Source: Tetrastigma voinierianum (lineage: Eukaryota; Streptophyta; Magnoliopsida; Vitales; Vitaceae). Taken from it: a DNA stretch of 64,000 nucleotides. A program made the translations under genes and the position numbers. The stretch spans positions 116,745 to 180,744 of the forward strand of contig JAEQBH010003946.1 of NCBI GenBank assembly GCA_016808115.1. Direction: 5' to 3'. The notes beneath the pieces are model-generated. The model saw nothing but the letters and a program-made list of their open reading frames with translations, made no database searches and had not been told where the DNA came from. The first letter of the stretch is position 1; every line of letters starts with the position of its first letter. This document shows, piece by piece, positions 33,232-45,544 of the stretch.

Positions 33232-33904
33232 TAGGAAAAAATAGGGCATTGGGTGCCACGGGCTTTGCCCCACAGCCTCTAGCGGCTGAGCCAAATCTGG
33301 TAAAGAGAACGCGATTGGATGCATTGCATCTATGAGCTGCGAGAGCCCAACTTAAGACCCGGATCCAAATATCCTCCTAGCCGGAAGGGGTTCCTCGGAT
33401 ATGCTCTCCCGGAGAGATTTTGTTAACAAGTCTTTGATGGATAGACTCCCCGGAGAGGCATCGCCTTCATGCCTTCTTTGTGAATTCAAGGTGGACAAAG
33501 CGCTCTCGGGGTCTGTATTGGAAATATGTCACTTAAAGGAAGGAATTAGTCTCCCACTTGTGATATATGAGCCACCTTCTCCTCGATCTTCCATTTAAAA
33601 GGAAGAACTAGTCTCCATGCGATATCGCCACCTTCCCTTTTCGATTTGGGGAGGAAGTATCACTTTCACCAAGTAAGTGGATCCCTTCCTCTACGATAAA
33701 AGGGGTCGGGACACGAAATAAGGTCTGAGACTCTAGGCAAGAAAAATCCCAATTTTGGAGAGAAAGAAAGGATCTAACTTCAGCATCGGAGAGGCGACGG
33801 CGGAGACCCTCCCCTGCTGCTTTCTTAGTTGTTTGTTTTGCAGGTTGTCATGGGCAGGTGTATGTTCTGGCGATCCAGTGACTCAGAAGATTCTGGAACC
33901 TACA
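33232..33904 (+). repeat. Right LTR of the Retand-like element
   Basis: Partner of 22,121-22,776. It ends TTCTGGAACCTACA at 33,904. A purine-rich CCGGGGATGATCG lies just before it and could be the polypurine tract. Sequence from 33,905 to 34,029 is AT-rich host or older repeat DNA. Confidence 0.75.
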
Positions 33905-34034
33905 ACCTCTTCTCCTCTTTCTTTAAAATAATTCTTTCCATATAAAAAAAGTAAAATCAAATTAAAAATAAAAAATCTACTTTAAATAAAAAAAATCTTC
34001 CAAAAAGGAGACATTTTGGGGTCTCCACAATATC

Positions 34035-34255
34035 CGTTGAACGAGTCAATTCAAAGCACATAATTTGGATTTTTTTTTTATCCAACAAGTATTTGTTTAT
34101 TGTTTCCTAGTATATAGCTTTAATCGTTTTGCAAAGTTGTTTTTTAGTTCCTAAATTTTTGTATTTTAAATTTCAAATATATCTTGTAAACAATATATAT
34201 ATACAATTCAGAAATGAATAAGACAAATCATTCACATTTTATCGTTTTATTGACA
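34035..34255 (+). repeat. Left LTR of the copia element
   Basis: Runs from CGTTGAACGAGTCAATTC (the TG start is now CG) to TTTTATTGACA. It shares with the right LTR the ATCCAACAAG/ATTCATCAAG segment, CAAGTATTTGTTTATT, and TTTGTATTTTAAATTTCAAA followed by an ATATATATA segment. Confidence 0.85.
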
Positions 34256-34267
34256 TGGTATCAGAGC
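34256..34267 (+). promoter_or_regulatory. Copia primer binding site
   Basis: TGGTATCAGAGC, exactly complementary to the 3' end of plant initiator tRNA-Met, directly follows the left LTR. Confidence 0.9.
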
Positions 34268-34301
34268 GATGAAATTATTTTTTTTCTCTTGTTTCTTCAC
34301 C

Positions 34302-35150
34302 ATGTCTGATGACAATACCGACACTATTATCCCACCATCATCATTTCACAGTCATCGATCTATCCAGCAAGACCCACATATGCCATTCGTCACTCCAATG
34401 CATCCTTCAATTGTCCTTGTTACACCTCTCTTAACAGGAAACTATTATGGATCATGGAGTCGTGCAGTCAAAATGACACTTTGTGCTAAAAGCAAGCTGG
34501 GTTTTGTTGACGGATCCTTGCCCATTCCAAAAGAACAAAACGACATTTCCAATTAGGAACGTTGTAACGACCTGGTTGGCAGTTGGATTCCTAATTCAGT
34601 CTCTCATGATATTCGTCCAAGTATCTTGTATGCTGAAACTGCAGCACAAATTTGGACCGATCTCAAGGATCGTTTTTCCCAATCAAATGCTCCTAAAATC
34701 TATCAATTAAAGCAATCAATTACTGCCCTCAAGTAGGAAGGTATATCTGTGTCATTATATTTTAACTTTCAATCCTTATGGGACGAACTCAATTCCATTC
34801 TCTCTACCCCTTCATGTATTTGTGGTCATGCTAAAAGTTATATTGATCAACAAAATCAAGATCATGCCATGGAGTTTCTTCAAGGACTTCATGATCACTT
34901 TGCATCTATTCGCAGTCAAACTCTCTTGATGGATCCATTCCCTTGAATTTAGCGTTTCTATAATTTAGTGTGCCAAAAAGAAAAACAACAAGGATTAATA
35001 TTCGCACCGCGACAATTGATTCAAGCGGCCTCTGAGCATCTAAACCACCTTTAGGCCATCTAAAAGTGCAGCCCTTTATGACCATTGTAACAAGTATTGT
35101 CATAGTCTTGCTACATGCTACCAAATTCATGGCTTCCCAAATAAGTAGGT
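34302..35150 (+). pseudogene. Copia gag remnant
   Basis: Begins near ATGTCTGATGACAATACC. The first piece contains LLTGNYYGSWSRAVKMTLCA, the 'G-x-N-Y-x-x-W-x-x-x-(M/V)' gag start, and LGFVDGSLPIP. It stops at a TAG near 34,556 and continues in other frames: a W-x-D-L-K-D-R-F-S-Q-S-N-A-P-K-I-Y-Q-L pattern near 34,655-34,715, then YFNFQSLWDELNSI near 34,760. Conserved order shows a normal gag broken by point changes. Confidence 0.75.
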
Positions 35151-35289
35151 GAAGAAATCAGGGCCACCTTCATCTACTTCCGCTCCTGCCCCTAGTGAAT
35201 TGACACTTGAACAATACAACAAGCTTCTTGCACTTCTATCCAAAGATGAATCTAATGGATCATCAGTTCATGTGGCAGGTACAATTCTC

Positions 35290-36610
35290 ACTTGTTTCCT
35301 CTCCTTCTTGGATTATTGATTCTGATGCTTCTAATCATATATGTACATATCTTTCATTTTTTTCTTCATATTCAACTATTCATAAAGGTATTTCAGTTCA
35401 ATTGCCTGATGGCTCTCATGCGCCTATGACACACATAAGCATAGTTCATTGTTCATCATCACTTATTCTCAAAAGTACTTTCCATATTCCATCTTTCAAA
35501 TTCAATTTATTATCTATTTCTCAATTAACAAAGGGTAAAGCAATTGTGATGTCTTATTTTCATCTTCTCAATGCATATTTCGAGACCGAACACTTGAAGG
35601 CTGACGATTGGTCAGAATAGTGCTCACAATGATCTCTTTCATCTAGATGTTGGTTTCATTTTTAATTCCACATTTTCTTTCAAGCATTGTAATAAGTTTG
35701 ACCTATGGCATTCTCGCCTTGGTCATCCATCTAGTTCTCGTTTTTATTTTCTTGTTAAGACTTTTCCAAGTATATTATTTCCAAATAAAAATTTTGTTTG
35801 TGATGTGTGTCCACGTGCTAAGCAATCGTCTTTCTTTTCCCCCAGTTTGACTCTTATTTCTTCTCATTGTTTTGAATTACTTCACGTTGACATTTGGGGC
35901 CCTTTTTCCACCCCTTCTAAAAATGGATCTTGTTTCTTTTTAACAATTGTTGATGATTATTCAAGGTTTACTTGAATTTATTAATGAAACAAAAATCTGA
36001 AACTTTCCACATGTTGGTTCATTTTTTTAATCAAATAAATCGTCAATTCAAGACAAAATTTTCTTGAATCAATTCTGGTAATGGGAACATCTTTCTTCCC
36101 CAACTTCAAACTATTTGTTCAAACAATGGTACTGAATTTCTTTCTAAAAAAATTCAAACATGGTTTCATGAACATGGAATTATTCACCGCACTAGTTGTG
36201 TCGTGTTTGACAAAAATGGCATTGTTGAACGTAAGCATCGACATCTACTCGATGTTGCTAGAGCTTTATGATTTCAAGCAAACTTGCATCTTTCCTTTTG
36301 GGGTGAATGTATTCTCACTACTGCTTTTCTTATAAATAAATTACCTAATCCTATTCTTAAATATAAATCACCTCACCAAGTTTTACTTGGAATTATTCCT
36401 TCAACTCATCTCTTTGAATTTTTGGATGTTTATACTTTGCTAAAAATATGCACATTCAACATAAATTTGATGAAATAGGTAAACCTGAAATTTTCGTTGG
36501 CTATCCATATGGTCAAAAGGGATATTGCATATATGATATCAAAACTCATCAAATTTACGTTTCTCGTGATGTTACATTCCATGAGTCAATTTTTCCATAT
36601 CGCGATCTTT
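35290..36610 (+). pseudogene. Copia protease, pre-integrase and integrase remnants
   Basis: SPSWIIDSDASNHI at about 35,310 corresponds to the copia protease 'W-I-x-D-S-G-A-x-x-H-x', with the active-site G changed to D (DSDA). Near 35,700 a frame reads LWHSRLGHPSSRF, the pre-integrase zinc region, then a C-D-V-C-P-R-A-K-Q segment. Near 35,875 ELLHVDIWGPFSTPSKNGS supplies the first catalytic aspartate of integrase, followed by TIVDDYSRF. Near 36,485-36,590 the C-terminal motif FVGYPYGQKGYCIYDIKTHQ is present. Frames shift repeatedly. Confidence 0.8.
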
Positions 36611-36765
36611 AATCTCCATCATTTAACAATTCCATTAATATTACTCTTATTCATGATGATGGAACTTTTATTCTCATTCTACCGATTATGCCTCACGATG
36701 TTTATTTAATGATTCTCTGTCGATCTATCATCACCTAGTGAATCATTCTAATGATTTAGTATAAT

Positions 36766-37935
36766 CACGGATCAAAATATCGGTATCGACGGATATATCG
36801 ATGGTGAATTTTGTGAATGCTCGGATATATCGGAGATATATTGATGGATATTTTTACATGAATATTGATAAAGTAAAAAATTAACAAACCATTGAAAAAT
36901 GTAAAAAATAACATAAATAAATATAAATTCACTTCTTAAAGACAATATAGATACTTTTGCAGCTAGTGTTTTAAATCAAAATTTTGTTTGGGTTTTATAC
37001 TTTTAGTTTTACTTAAATTGTGTTTCTAAATAAAAGGGATATTTAATTTTTTTTATTATAGCAAAATAATTTATTGATATTAGAAATAATATTATTAAGA
37101 TTGACAAATAATCTTAAAATAATATTATTAAGTTAAACAAAAAGTATCTTAGACACCACATAAAATAAATAGTTTTTACCCCAGTGTTAATAGGCTTTTA
37201 ATAATATCTTTTTCTGTTATAATATTCTCATATTTAAATTATAGTAAGAAAATCAAATTTTTATAATATATAGAAAATTATAGCTTTCTCCAATTGTTTA
37301 AAACAATATTATACTTAAAACAATAATGGATAAATAAATTGAAATTGTAAAATAACTATTTTATTTTATTTTTTAATTATTTGGGCCTTTTCTTTAAAAA
37401 AAAAAAAAAATTATTTAGGCCTTTTAGCCCACATCCAATGTGTCTTAACTTTTAAAATAATCTTAGTCATCATGTTTCCTGCAAATTTCCACCATTCATT
37501 TATCTTAAGCCCAAAAGTCGCAATATATTGTTTTGAACTCTTCTCTCTCATGCAGCGGACTGCTGACCGCTTTGAAGCCTTCTCCCATCTTCTTTTTCTT
37601 CTTTCTTTGGTCCTAGCAACAAGTAGGCAAAGAGACTTCACATGTCTCACGTGTTTATCTTCTTTTTTTTTCTTTCTCTCTTCCTTTTTCCATCACTCTC
37701 TTTGATGAATCGTTTTCTTTTTTTTTCAATTTTACATTTGGAATATCATTAGAAAATCGGAATTCTTGTCCTATATCGACCTCAACCAATATATCGCTTA
37801 TATATCAGGCGTATTACGGACACAATACCAAAATTTCAAGTAACCGACTATCGTTTGCATATTTCATTTCAGTGTCGACCGATATCCGATATATCGTCGA
37901 TATATTGATCGACATTTCCAATTTTTTAATCCATG
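36766..37935. mobile_element. 1.17-kb non-autonomous DNA transposon inserted in the copia element
   Basis: Ends are imperfect inverted repeats: CACGGATCAAAATATCGG on the left and, reverse-complemented, CATGGATTAAAAAATTGG on the right, followed by subterminal ATATATCGA and GATATATCG repeats at both ends. GTATAA(T/C) stands on both sides (36,759-36,765 and 37,936-37,942), a likely target duplication. Removing it rejoins copia sequence between integrase and RT. The centre is AT-rich with a poly-A run at 37,395-37,409 and no coding sequence. The superfamily is uncertain (Mutator- or hAT-like). Confidence 0.7.
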
Positions 37936-38279
37936 GTATAACCTATTCCAACTACTTCTCGAATAGATAATACATTCAGTCCTCCATCTCCCAATTCTCT
38001 TTTAATAAATCCACATGATCCTCCGCCTGCTAACTCACCACTTATTTATGAGGATACTCATACAAATAATTCTCCTTCTATCGAACATAGTTCTATAACA
38101 AATGTCCTCCACGAGATGGAAATCGGTCACCCCGAGTCACCTCAAGGATTATATATGCAATCATATTTCTCTCTCAATGGCTTTTCCACTAGTTAATTAT
38201 TTTTCTTTGTCATCTTTTAGCCATTCTCATCATTCTTTTTAACAAAGATCATTGAACATCAAGAACCACAATCTTATTC

Positions 38280-39725
38280 TCAAGCCATGAAATATGTTGA
38301 ATGGCGTGATGCCATAGCAAACGAAATTCAGGCTCTTGAATCAAATAACACTTGGTCTTTATCTTCTCTTCAGAAGAAAAATCACCCCATTGGTTGTAAA
38401 TGGTTGTAAAGCGATATAAAAACTCGTTTAGTTGCAAGGTTATACTACCCGAGTTGAAGGTATAGATTGCATGATACCTTCACACATTTACACACAACTA
38501 GTTACTATTCGTCTCCTTCTTTCCATTGCTACCATTAAAAATTGGTCTCTAGATCAACTTGATGTCAACAATGCGTTTATCTAAGGAGATCTCAATGAAG
38601 AAATTTATATGAAACTTCCTCCTGGCTTCTCTCGCAAAGGGGAGACTTGCGTCGTCAAATTAAATAAATCCATTTATGGTCTAAAACAAGCTTCTCGATA
38701 GTGGTTCTCTAAATTCTCCACCATGCTTACTCATTATGGTTTTCAACAATACATTTCAGACTATAGTCTTTACATATATTAAGGCCCAATATCAATTTTA
38801 TTCTCGTCTATGTTGATGATATTATTATCCAACGCTTATGGCTTGATGCTTAATTTCTAAATTCAAACATTTTCTTGCTCAATCTTTTTCCATTAAAGAT
38901 CTTCGCACTCTTCATTATTTTTTAGGTATTGAAGTGTCTTGATCTAGACCGAGAGATTTTCTATGTCAAGAAAATATACCCTTGACATTTATCGATTACG
39001 GTATGACTAGTTCCAGACCCGATTAGTTTCCTATGGAACAACATCTTTGTTTAAGACCCGATAGATGGTACTCCTCTTCTTTGGTCAAGAATTTATAAAT
39101 TTGATTAGAAGGTGAATTACGCCTTTTATAACTAAGATCACACGACTAGATATTCAAAATGCGGTCAACACACTTAGTAAATTCATGCAATCTCCGCATT
39201 CCACTCATCTTAATGCTGCCAATAGAGTTCTTCGTTATCTTAAAGGAATTATTGGTAAAGGATTATTCCTTTCTACATCAAGCTCACTTAATCTTGTCGG
39301 ATATGTCGATTCTGACTAAGCCAATGGTCACACCGTCGTTCCACCACTTGGTTATTTCACCATGTTAGGATTCTGTTCTATTTCTTCGAAAACCAAGCTT
39401 GACGGTGTTTCTCGTTCTTCTCTGAAGCAAAATATTGTTACTTCTTTGCACTCTTCCAAGTTCCAATGGTTAAAATATCTTCTTACAGATCTTGGTATCA
39501 CTCGTCACAACCCTATTAGTCCATTGCTTGATAGCCAAGAACGCAGTTCATATTGTTGAAATCACATTTTCAACTGGTGCGTGAAACGTATTGAGATTGA
39601 TTTACCGTTTTGTTAGAAAAAAATTCAACAAGGTCTCCTTGCTCCATCATACCTGCGTTCTCGCGATCAATTAGCGGACATTTTTACTAAGCCACTCAGC
39701 GACACTCATCTTCGACCGCCATGAG
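38280..39725 (+). pseudogene. Copia reverse transcriptase and RNase H remnants
   Basis: Starts with EWRDAIANEIQALESNNTWS near 38,300. LDVNNAFI, then a stop and GDLNEEIYMKLPPGFSRKG near 38,560-38,640, then KSIYGLKQASR near 38,670, then a Y-V-D-D-I segment near 38,810 carry the RT core. RNase H is more broken; its C-terminal ADIFTKPLSDTHLR lies near 39,675-39,715. An in-frame TAA replaces the usual residue after NNAFI, and further stops follow. Confidence 0.85.
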
Positions 39726-39767
39726 TTGGTGTTTTTTGACATTTTCATTCTCCTTTCCGACTTGAGG

Positions 39768-39989
39768 TGTTGAGTGGAGTCAATTAACACAAATTTAAGA
39801 CTTTTTGTTTTTATTCATCAAGTATTTGTTTATTATTTCCCTAGTATATACTTTAATCGTTTGTAGAGAGTTGTTTTTTATTTCCTAAATTTTTGTATTT
39901 TAAATTTCAAATATATCTAGTAAACAATATATATATAAAATTCAAAAATGAATAAAACAAATCATTCACGTTATATCGTTTTATTCACA
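39768..39989 (+). repeat. Right LTR of the copia element
   Basis: Starts TGTTGAGTGGAGTCAATT after a purine-rich GACTTGAGG tract and ends TTTTATTCACA. Pairs with 34,035-34,255. Confidence 0.85.
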
Positions 39990-40950
39990 ATATCACTTCA
40001 AAGTTGTTGGGCCAATTGGAAATTTCAACCCTAACCCATTTAGATTTCTCCCGAAGTCATCCATTTAAAGGTAAAGTGTCGCAATTACTTTGATGCATAT
40101 GTCAAATATGGGTTGATTGTTATATTACATTTTCTTATCTCTCAGTATCTTTTCTTAGTAATATTCGTTTGAAATTTATTTTAACTTTTGCAAGTTTTTT
40201 GGAGGACTCAGAACTTAAGTCGAAACCTATTCAAAAGAAAAGTGCCCACTTGACATAAAAATAGGAAGGTTCTTAGCTTGTTTTTCAACATTACTTTACA
40301 ACCAAATCACATGCCATTTGCCTCAAAATTACAGCTTAGTGATTATCACTACCATCTTTATTATATGTTATTTAATGGGTACGATATTTGACTAATGAAA
40401 TTAACCAAGGCACCAACCTGGGATTCATTGAGCTCCGGTTTTTACCTTAGCTTGGTCTAAATTTTAGAAAATAAATTTAGGGACATCATTACTTTTATCT
40501 GTTTCTTTTTTCTGATCACCTTTTACTTTATTATTAGTCAAACTAGACAATAATCTTTTTTATTTAATGGTATTGATCACTTTCACAATGATAAAATGTG
40601 TTAAAGAAAAGCTATGATAAGCTAGTCAATTGATTGGGTGGATCTTTATTTTGAGTCCAACTCGAATGAACAAAAAAAAAAATTTTATATTAACCTAATC
40701 CAATCTCTAACTCAAGATATTTTGCTTAGGTGCAATCTAACTTCACTTTTCTATATTTTAATTAAATTATCTTTTCATTTTACCATTTGTTCTTTTGTAA
40801 CCTATTTTATAATATTGAAGGGTGATTTTTTTCGTTGATGTAACTTAGAATCACTCATCTACATTTTTTCTTTCATTTTCTTACTTAATAAAATGGTTCT
40901 TCTACGAAAATCTAGGTTTTATTTTATTTTTTATGTTATCGGTTTTTTAT

Positions 40951-41022
40951 CGATGTTTGGTTTGTCGTCTATTGCGACGTTTGGTTTGTCGCTTATTGCG
41001 ACGCTTGGTTTGTCGCCGGCTT
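40951..41022. repeat. Three tandem 24-bp units
   Basis: Units CGA(T/C)G(T/C)TTGGTTTGTCG followed by TCTATTG or CTTATTG are repeated exactly in phase (40,951, 40,975 and 40,999). It lies in a 78-codon open frame, giving a repeated 'FGLS.IAT' peptide, but nothing else supports a gene. Confidence 0.7.
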
Positions 41023-42163
41023 GTTACTACGTGGTGTTGTTTGTCTTCTTGTTACAACGCTTTATCTTTGTAGTGGCGATTCAAAAATGCAAAACAAAAT
41101 TTGATCGATCGAAGATGCTCCAATTATGACAATCAATATATTGAATAACAATTTGAATATAAAATATTATAGTCACTGTTGGTTATGCTTTGCAAGTTTG
41201 AATCAACATATCGTGTCATACCCTTTCAAAAAAATAAATTTGGATTAGTTGGATTTAATTAGGATTGATCAAAATTCAAGCTAATTGTTTGAGTTATGTT
41301 ATATTATTCAAAATCAATTTACAATCCATTTTAAAAATTTATATATTTATACCAAAATTTAAATAGTAAATAAGATCAATTTAAAAATGGAAAAAGGTTT
41401 AAAAATTAACAATTTGAGGAGGAAAATTTGCCAATGAAACAACGAACCAACAGATATTGGAAATGGAGATATAAGTTAACCCAAAGGAGGACTATTTTTT
41501 CTTCAATTACAAAAATTAAATTGAATTTAGATTAAGCTTGGTTTTCAGACCTCAAGATTTGTCCCAGATCAAGTTCATACTTCGATGAGAAAACAATTCA
41601 ATAAATTTCGTCATGCAGCAGCTCAGCACATAATCATAGACTTTAATTTTTTTTAATAATTTAATAAGTTATATGTTCAAAATCAATTTAATATTAGGAT
41701 ATTATTTCATTAATAACACGGTAACACCAGTCTTTCAGTTTTCCACTATTGATTAATATTTTATTTGTGCCTCTTCAAAAAAAAAAAATAATTATTTGTG
41801 CATTGAACATGAAAATGAAAATCGAAATTATTTCAAAATAGTGCGAAATAATTTCTTTTTGAAAATAATAAGCACAAAATTAATATCATGCTTCGTTGAG
41901 TATGATTCATTTTAGAGTATTCACCTTCTATTTTAAAAGAAATTACCATCGTTATGTTTTTCACTTTTTTACTTCTACAAAAATATCATCATCTAATGTA
42001 ACAATCAAACTTATTGATTTTTATGATGGACAGAAAAATAAAGTTCTTAACCAAGAAGTCAAAGGATTAAATAATATTGAAAATTATAAATAAATAAATA
42101 AAAAGAATCAAAAGTCAACAGAAAAATGCCCCCAGAAAGGCCGCAGCAAAGGGTGAGTATGGC

Positions 42164-42224
<61 letters not shown>
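42164..42224. repeat. (AT)n microsatellite
   Basis: About 30 AT units without visible interruption. Confidence 0.9.
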
Positions 42225-42228
<4 letters not shown>

Positions 42229-42328
42229 TTACTAAGAATGGGGAAAATCACATGGCTGCAAACAGAATTCAAAGCTTCCATTGCTGGAAGTGAAAGGATG
42301 TTTGTCACCTTCTGAAAAATCAGTAGAT

Positions 42329-42361
<33 letters not shown>

Positions 42362-45300
42362 AGACATGTCATATTTTCTAAATCAAGATTTTGCCATTCA
42401 TGTGATACAGCCAAAGCAAAGATTTGATGGATACACTTTACTAACTCTTGGATCTCTTGTTTAAGGATCATACCCGTCTTTGATGGGATCTTAAAAAGAT
42501 ATAGATGAGAAACCCATACATTTTTCTTGATAGGTACGTCAGATCTTTGGATACTTAATAAATTCGATGAAGATTTTTTTTTTTTTTTTAAATCTTTTCA
42601 CTATGTATATTATATTATATTCCTAATTTCTGGATTCGATTTTCCATATAATCATCCCATGTTTTTTATTATTTGTTTCAAGCCTTAAGGACATAAAACC
42701 TTAAAAATTATATTTATGATACACTATATAATTAAGCATACTTAATACAAAAATTGATCCGACTTACCTAAAAATGAACATATTATTTGAATAATTGTTG
42801 AGAATCGTTTTCAATATTTGGGTTGGGTTTGTTAAGCCATTTTTAAAAAAAAAAATATTGTCCTAACTGAATTTACGTTGGGTTGAGTTGGGCAGGTTTA
42901 ATAATTCATAATTGAATCAAACCTTGATTTAAATTTTATATTATTTTATACACTAATTTGATTTTATTTATTCTCTTTTAATTGGCACATATAATTTTCA
43001 TGCTATTCCTTTAAGATGCATTCTTGTTTCTACTTTTTAATTATTTATCTTGAAGTTTCAATTCATTTACTATTTAAATTTTAAAATAAAAATATTAGAA
43101 AAAAACATTATGGACGTATGCAATGACAGAGCTAAAACATATTCTCAAAAGAGGCATTTAATAACAAAGAAGGGTAATAGCCCAATAATTTCATCACTCC
43201 ACCATTTAAGCAGGGTAGTGGATATATGTTTTTTTTAAATAAATAAATTTATTTATTCATATTAACAAAGGATAATATCAATATTTATTAAATTAAATGC
43301 AAAATTTATTAAACTATTTATCAAATATTGAAGTGAGAAAGACATCCTTTCATAATACATTTCGTTGAGTTAAAAAAATTGTACAAATCTCGGATTGCAT
43401 GATACGTTCAATCAGAGACACGTACAATCCACGTGCGGGAATTATTATAATATAAACTTTCAACCTTAATCATAAACTAAATGAGGCATAAACCTTATGC
43501 TAATCATTTTGTATTTTTCAATTGCATTGAATTGACCCATAATGAAAATGACTCATCATGTGCATTTTGTCTATGAACCAACCATTTCACTTGCTGCCAT
43601 TCGGTGGTTTCATTATTATTATTACTATTATTTTTTTCTTTTTTCTTTTTGAATTATTTATTTATTTATAGAGAGATTAGAAATTCACAAGAGAGTCGTG
43701 AATCGTGATAGCGTGAAAAGGAAAGGGGGGCAAGTGGTTCAGTGAGCCTTGAAGTTGGGCGGAAACAGCCACAGTAGTTGACTGTCCTTTTCTCTTTATC
43801 TCTCATGGGGATCTCCATTTCATTTCATATGGTTTGTTTTCTTATTTTATTTCAAAATTAAATAACCGACAAAAGTCAAATAAATTGAGTTTGTACTTAA
43901 AAAAATTATTAATATAGATTGAAAAGCAAATAATGTACAGAATTAAGCGTGTAAAAGTAATATTGTAATATTTGTTTTCTCTTTATTTCTTTTAATGTTT
44001 TAATTATTAATACCGAGCCTTAAAGATGTCCCCCTCTCCCCACTTTAATCTCAACTCTTTTATATGTATAGATTAGTCATGCAGTTTGGCTAAGCTTATG
44101 CATCCACGAGAGCCTAGCTAAGATATAAGGATCTTACTATATATCAATTAAGCTATGTTGGATTTACATAAATAAGACTCTCAATTTCTTCAATTCTTTA
44201 TTTTACTTAATTCTTTTATGGTAAATATAGAATAAGATCCTAATTCTGCAAAGCAAATATCTGTAGACCTAAACTTAAACTAAGGTCAATTAATATCTAC
44301 AAGTATCTGATCATCAAAGAACACCTTCTTGTTCTTCTATATCTTTCTTATGGTGCATTTTCTTCAAAATCGTGTCTCCTATTTAATATCATCTAATGAA
44401 TCTTTAGTCAATATTTTATATCTAAAGTAATATATATTTCTTGAAAATTATTGAATAAAAAATATTAAAGAAAATTATTTTCGTTTTATCGTTTAACAAC
44501 AATTTCAAAGAAAAATCAAATATAAATAAAATTATTTAAAAACTTATATACTTTTAATTATTTAATATTTATATAGAATAAAATAAATAAAATGAATTTG
44601 AAGCATCAAATAAAAATAATATATCATATTTTACTTTATTTTCATATATCCTTAATTTTCTTTTATTTTATAGTTTCGTCTCTTCTCTTTCCCTTATATT
44701 CTTTCTCAAATTCTATGATAAGCAAACATAGCCTTATAGTTTTTTCGATAAAAAAAAAAAACACAATTCTTATTTTTTGGAAATGGACCAAAAAAAAAAA
44801 AGGGCAAAAGTTGGAGGAATTATTTGAGGTGAAATAAAAGCTTCATTTTTTGAGTGCCCTGTGGCCAGAATGTAAGAGTACTTGGCATCATGATGATCAT
44901 CCATACATTAGAATTTAGATAGTGACATAAAATTATACTCCTTTCAAAGCTTTTCCTTTTCTAAGTTCTTATTTAATAAAGGAATAATTTTGAATACTTT
45001 AAAATGTTAAAACTAGAGCTATCCAAAATATGAAAAGTAAATCATTTTTGTTATGGCTTTGATAACCATCGTTATCTATTATTCACGATTTATTTATCCT
45101 TCTAACTTAATCTCTCACACTTTGCTTTCAAGTTTCATTTACTTTCTTTGAAATGTTAAAATTAATTAAAAAATTGACTCCTTACACATGTATTTTTAAT
45201 TTTTATTTAAAAATTAGATAAAAATTAAAAGATTGATTTTAGAAAAAAATTGCTTTTGTTGGAAATTATAATTATTTTCATTTAACATTTCAAAGTATAG

Positions 45301-45544
45301 GAGGTAAATGCATGAGGTTGAGTTGGAAGGGTAAATAACATCGTTGGAATGATAGATATCAATTACCACCACAACAGTTGGAAAAAGAATTACTTTTCAT
45401 GTTTTGGATAATGTAAAGGGATTGGATTTTAACATTTTTAAAGAATGTAAGGAAGTGAGGATACAGAGTGTTAAATATTTAAAAGGTAGAAGCATATGGA
45501 GGGAAGAGGTTTTGAGTTTGAGTCCTAGAAGAATTAATTACAAA

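Larger units (their letters stand above)
22121..33904 (+). mobile_element. Ty3/gypsy retrotransposon, Tat/Retand-like, decayed
   Basis: An 11.8-kb element with LTR-like ends (about 22,121-22,776 and 33,232-33,904), a TGGCGCC primer binding site right after the left LTR, and plus-strand remnants of gag, RT, RNase H and integrase in gypsy order. After integrase come about ten 63-bp tandem repeats, then an open frame on the opposite strand. That 3' organisation, plus RT and integrase residues, points to the non-chromovirus Tat/Retand group. Every coding domain has stops and frameshifts. I could not find a clean target duplication, so the exact outer ends are uncertain. Confidence 0.8.
34035..39989 (+). 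mobile_element. Ty1/copia retrotransposon with target duplication ATATC, decayed and interrupted
   Basis: Two LTRs of about 221 bp bound the element. ATATC occurs directly on both sides (34,030-34,034 and 39,990-39,994), a clean 5-bp target duplication. A canonical TGGTATCAGAGC primer binding site follows the left LTR. Gag, protease, integrase, RT and RNase H remnants are in copia order. The RT signatures (LDVNNAF, KSIYGLKQASR) suit the Ale/Retrofit style; that lineage is inferred. A 1.17-kb inverted-repeat transposon at 36,766-37,935 splits integrase from RT. Each domain has stops or frameshifts. Confidence 0.9.
39995..45540. other. AT-rich intergenic DNA, no gene recognised
   Basis: Over 5.5 kb with no frame that looks like a protein. 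It holds a three-unit 24-bp repeat at 40,951-41,022, an (AT)n tract at about 42,164-42,224 and an (AAT)n/(ATT)n palindrome at about 42,330-42,361. Short open frames here are low-complexity. Confidence 0.55.
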
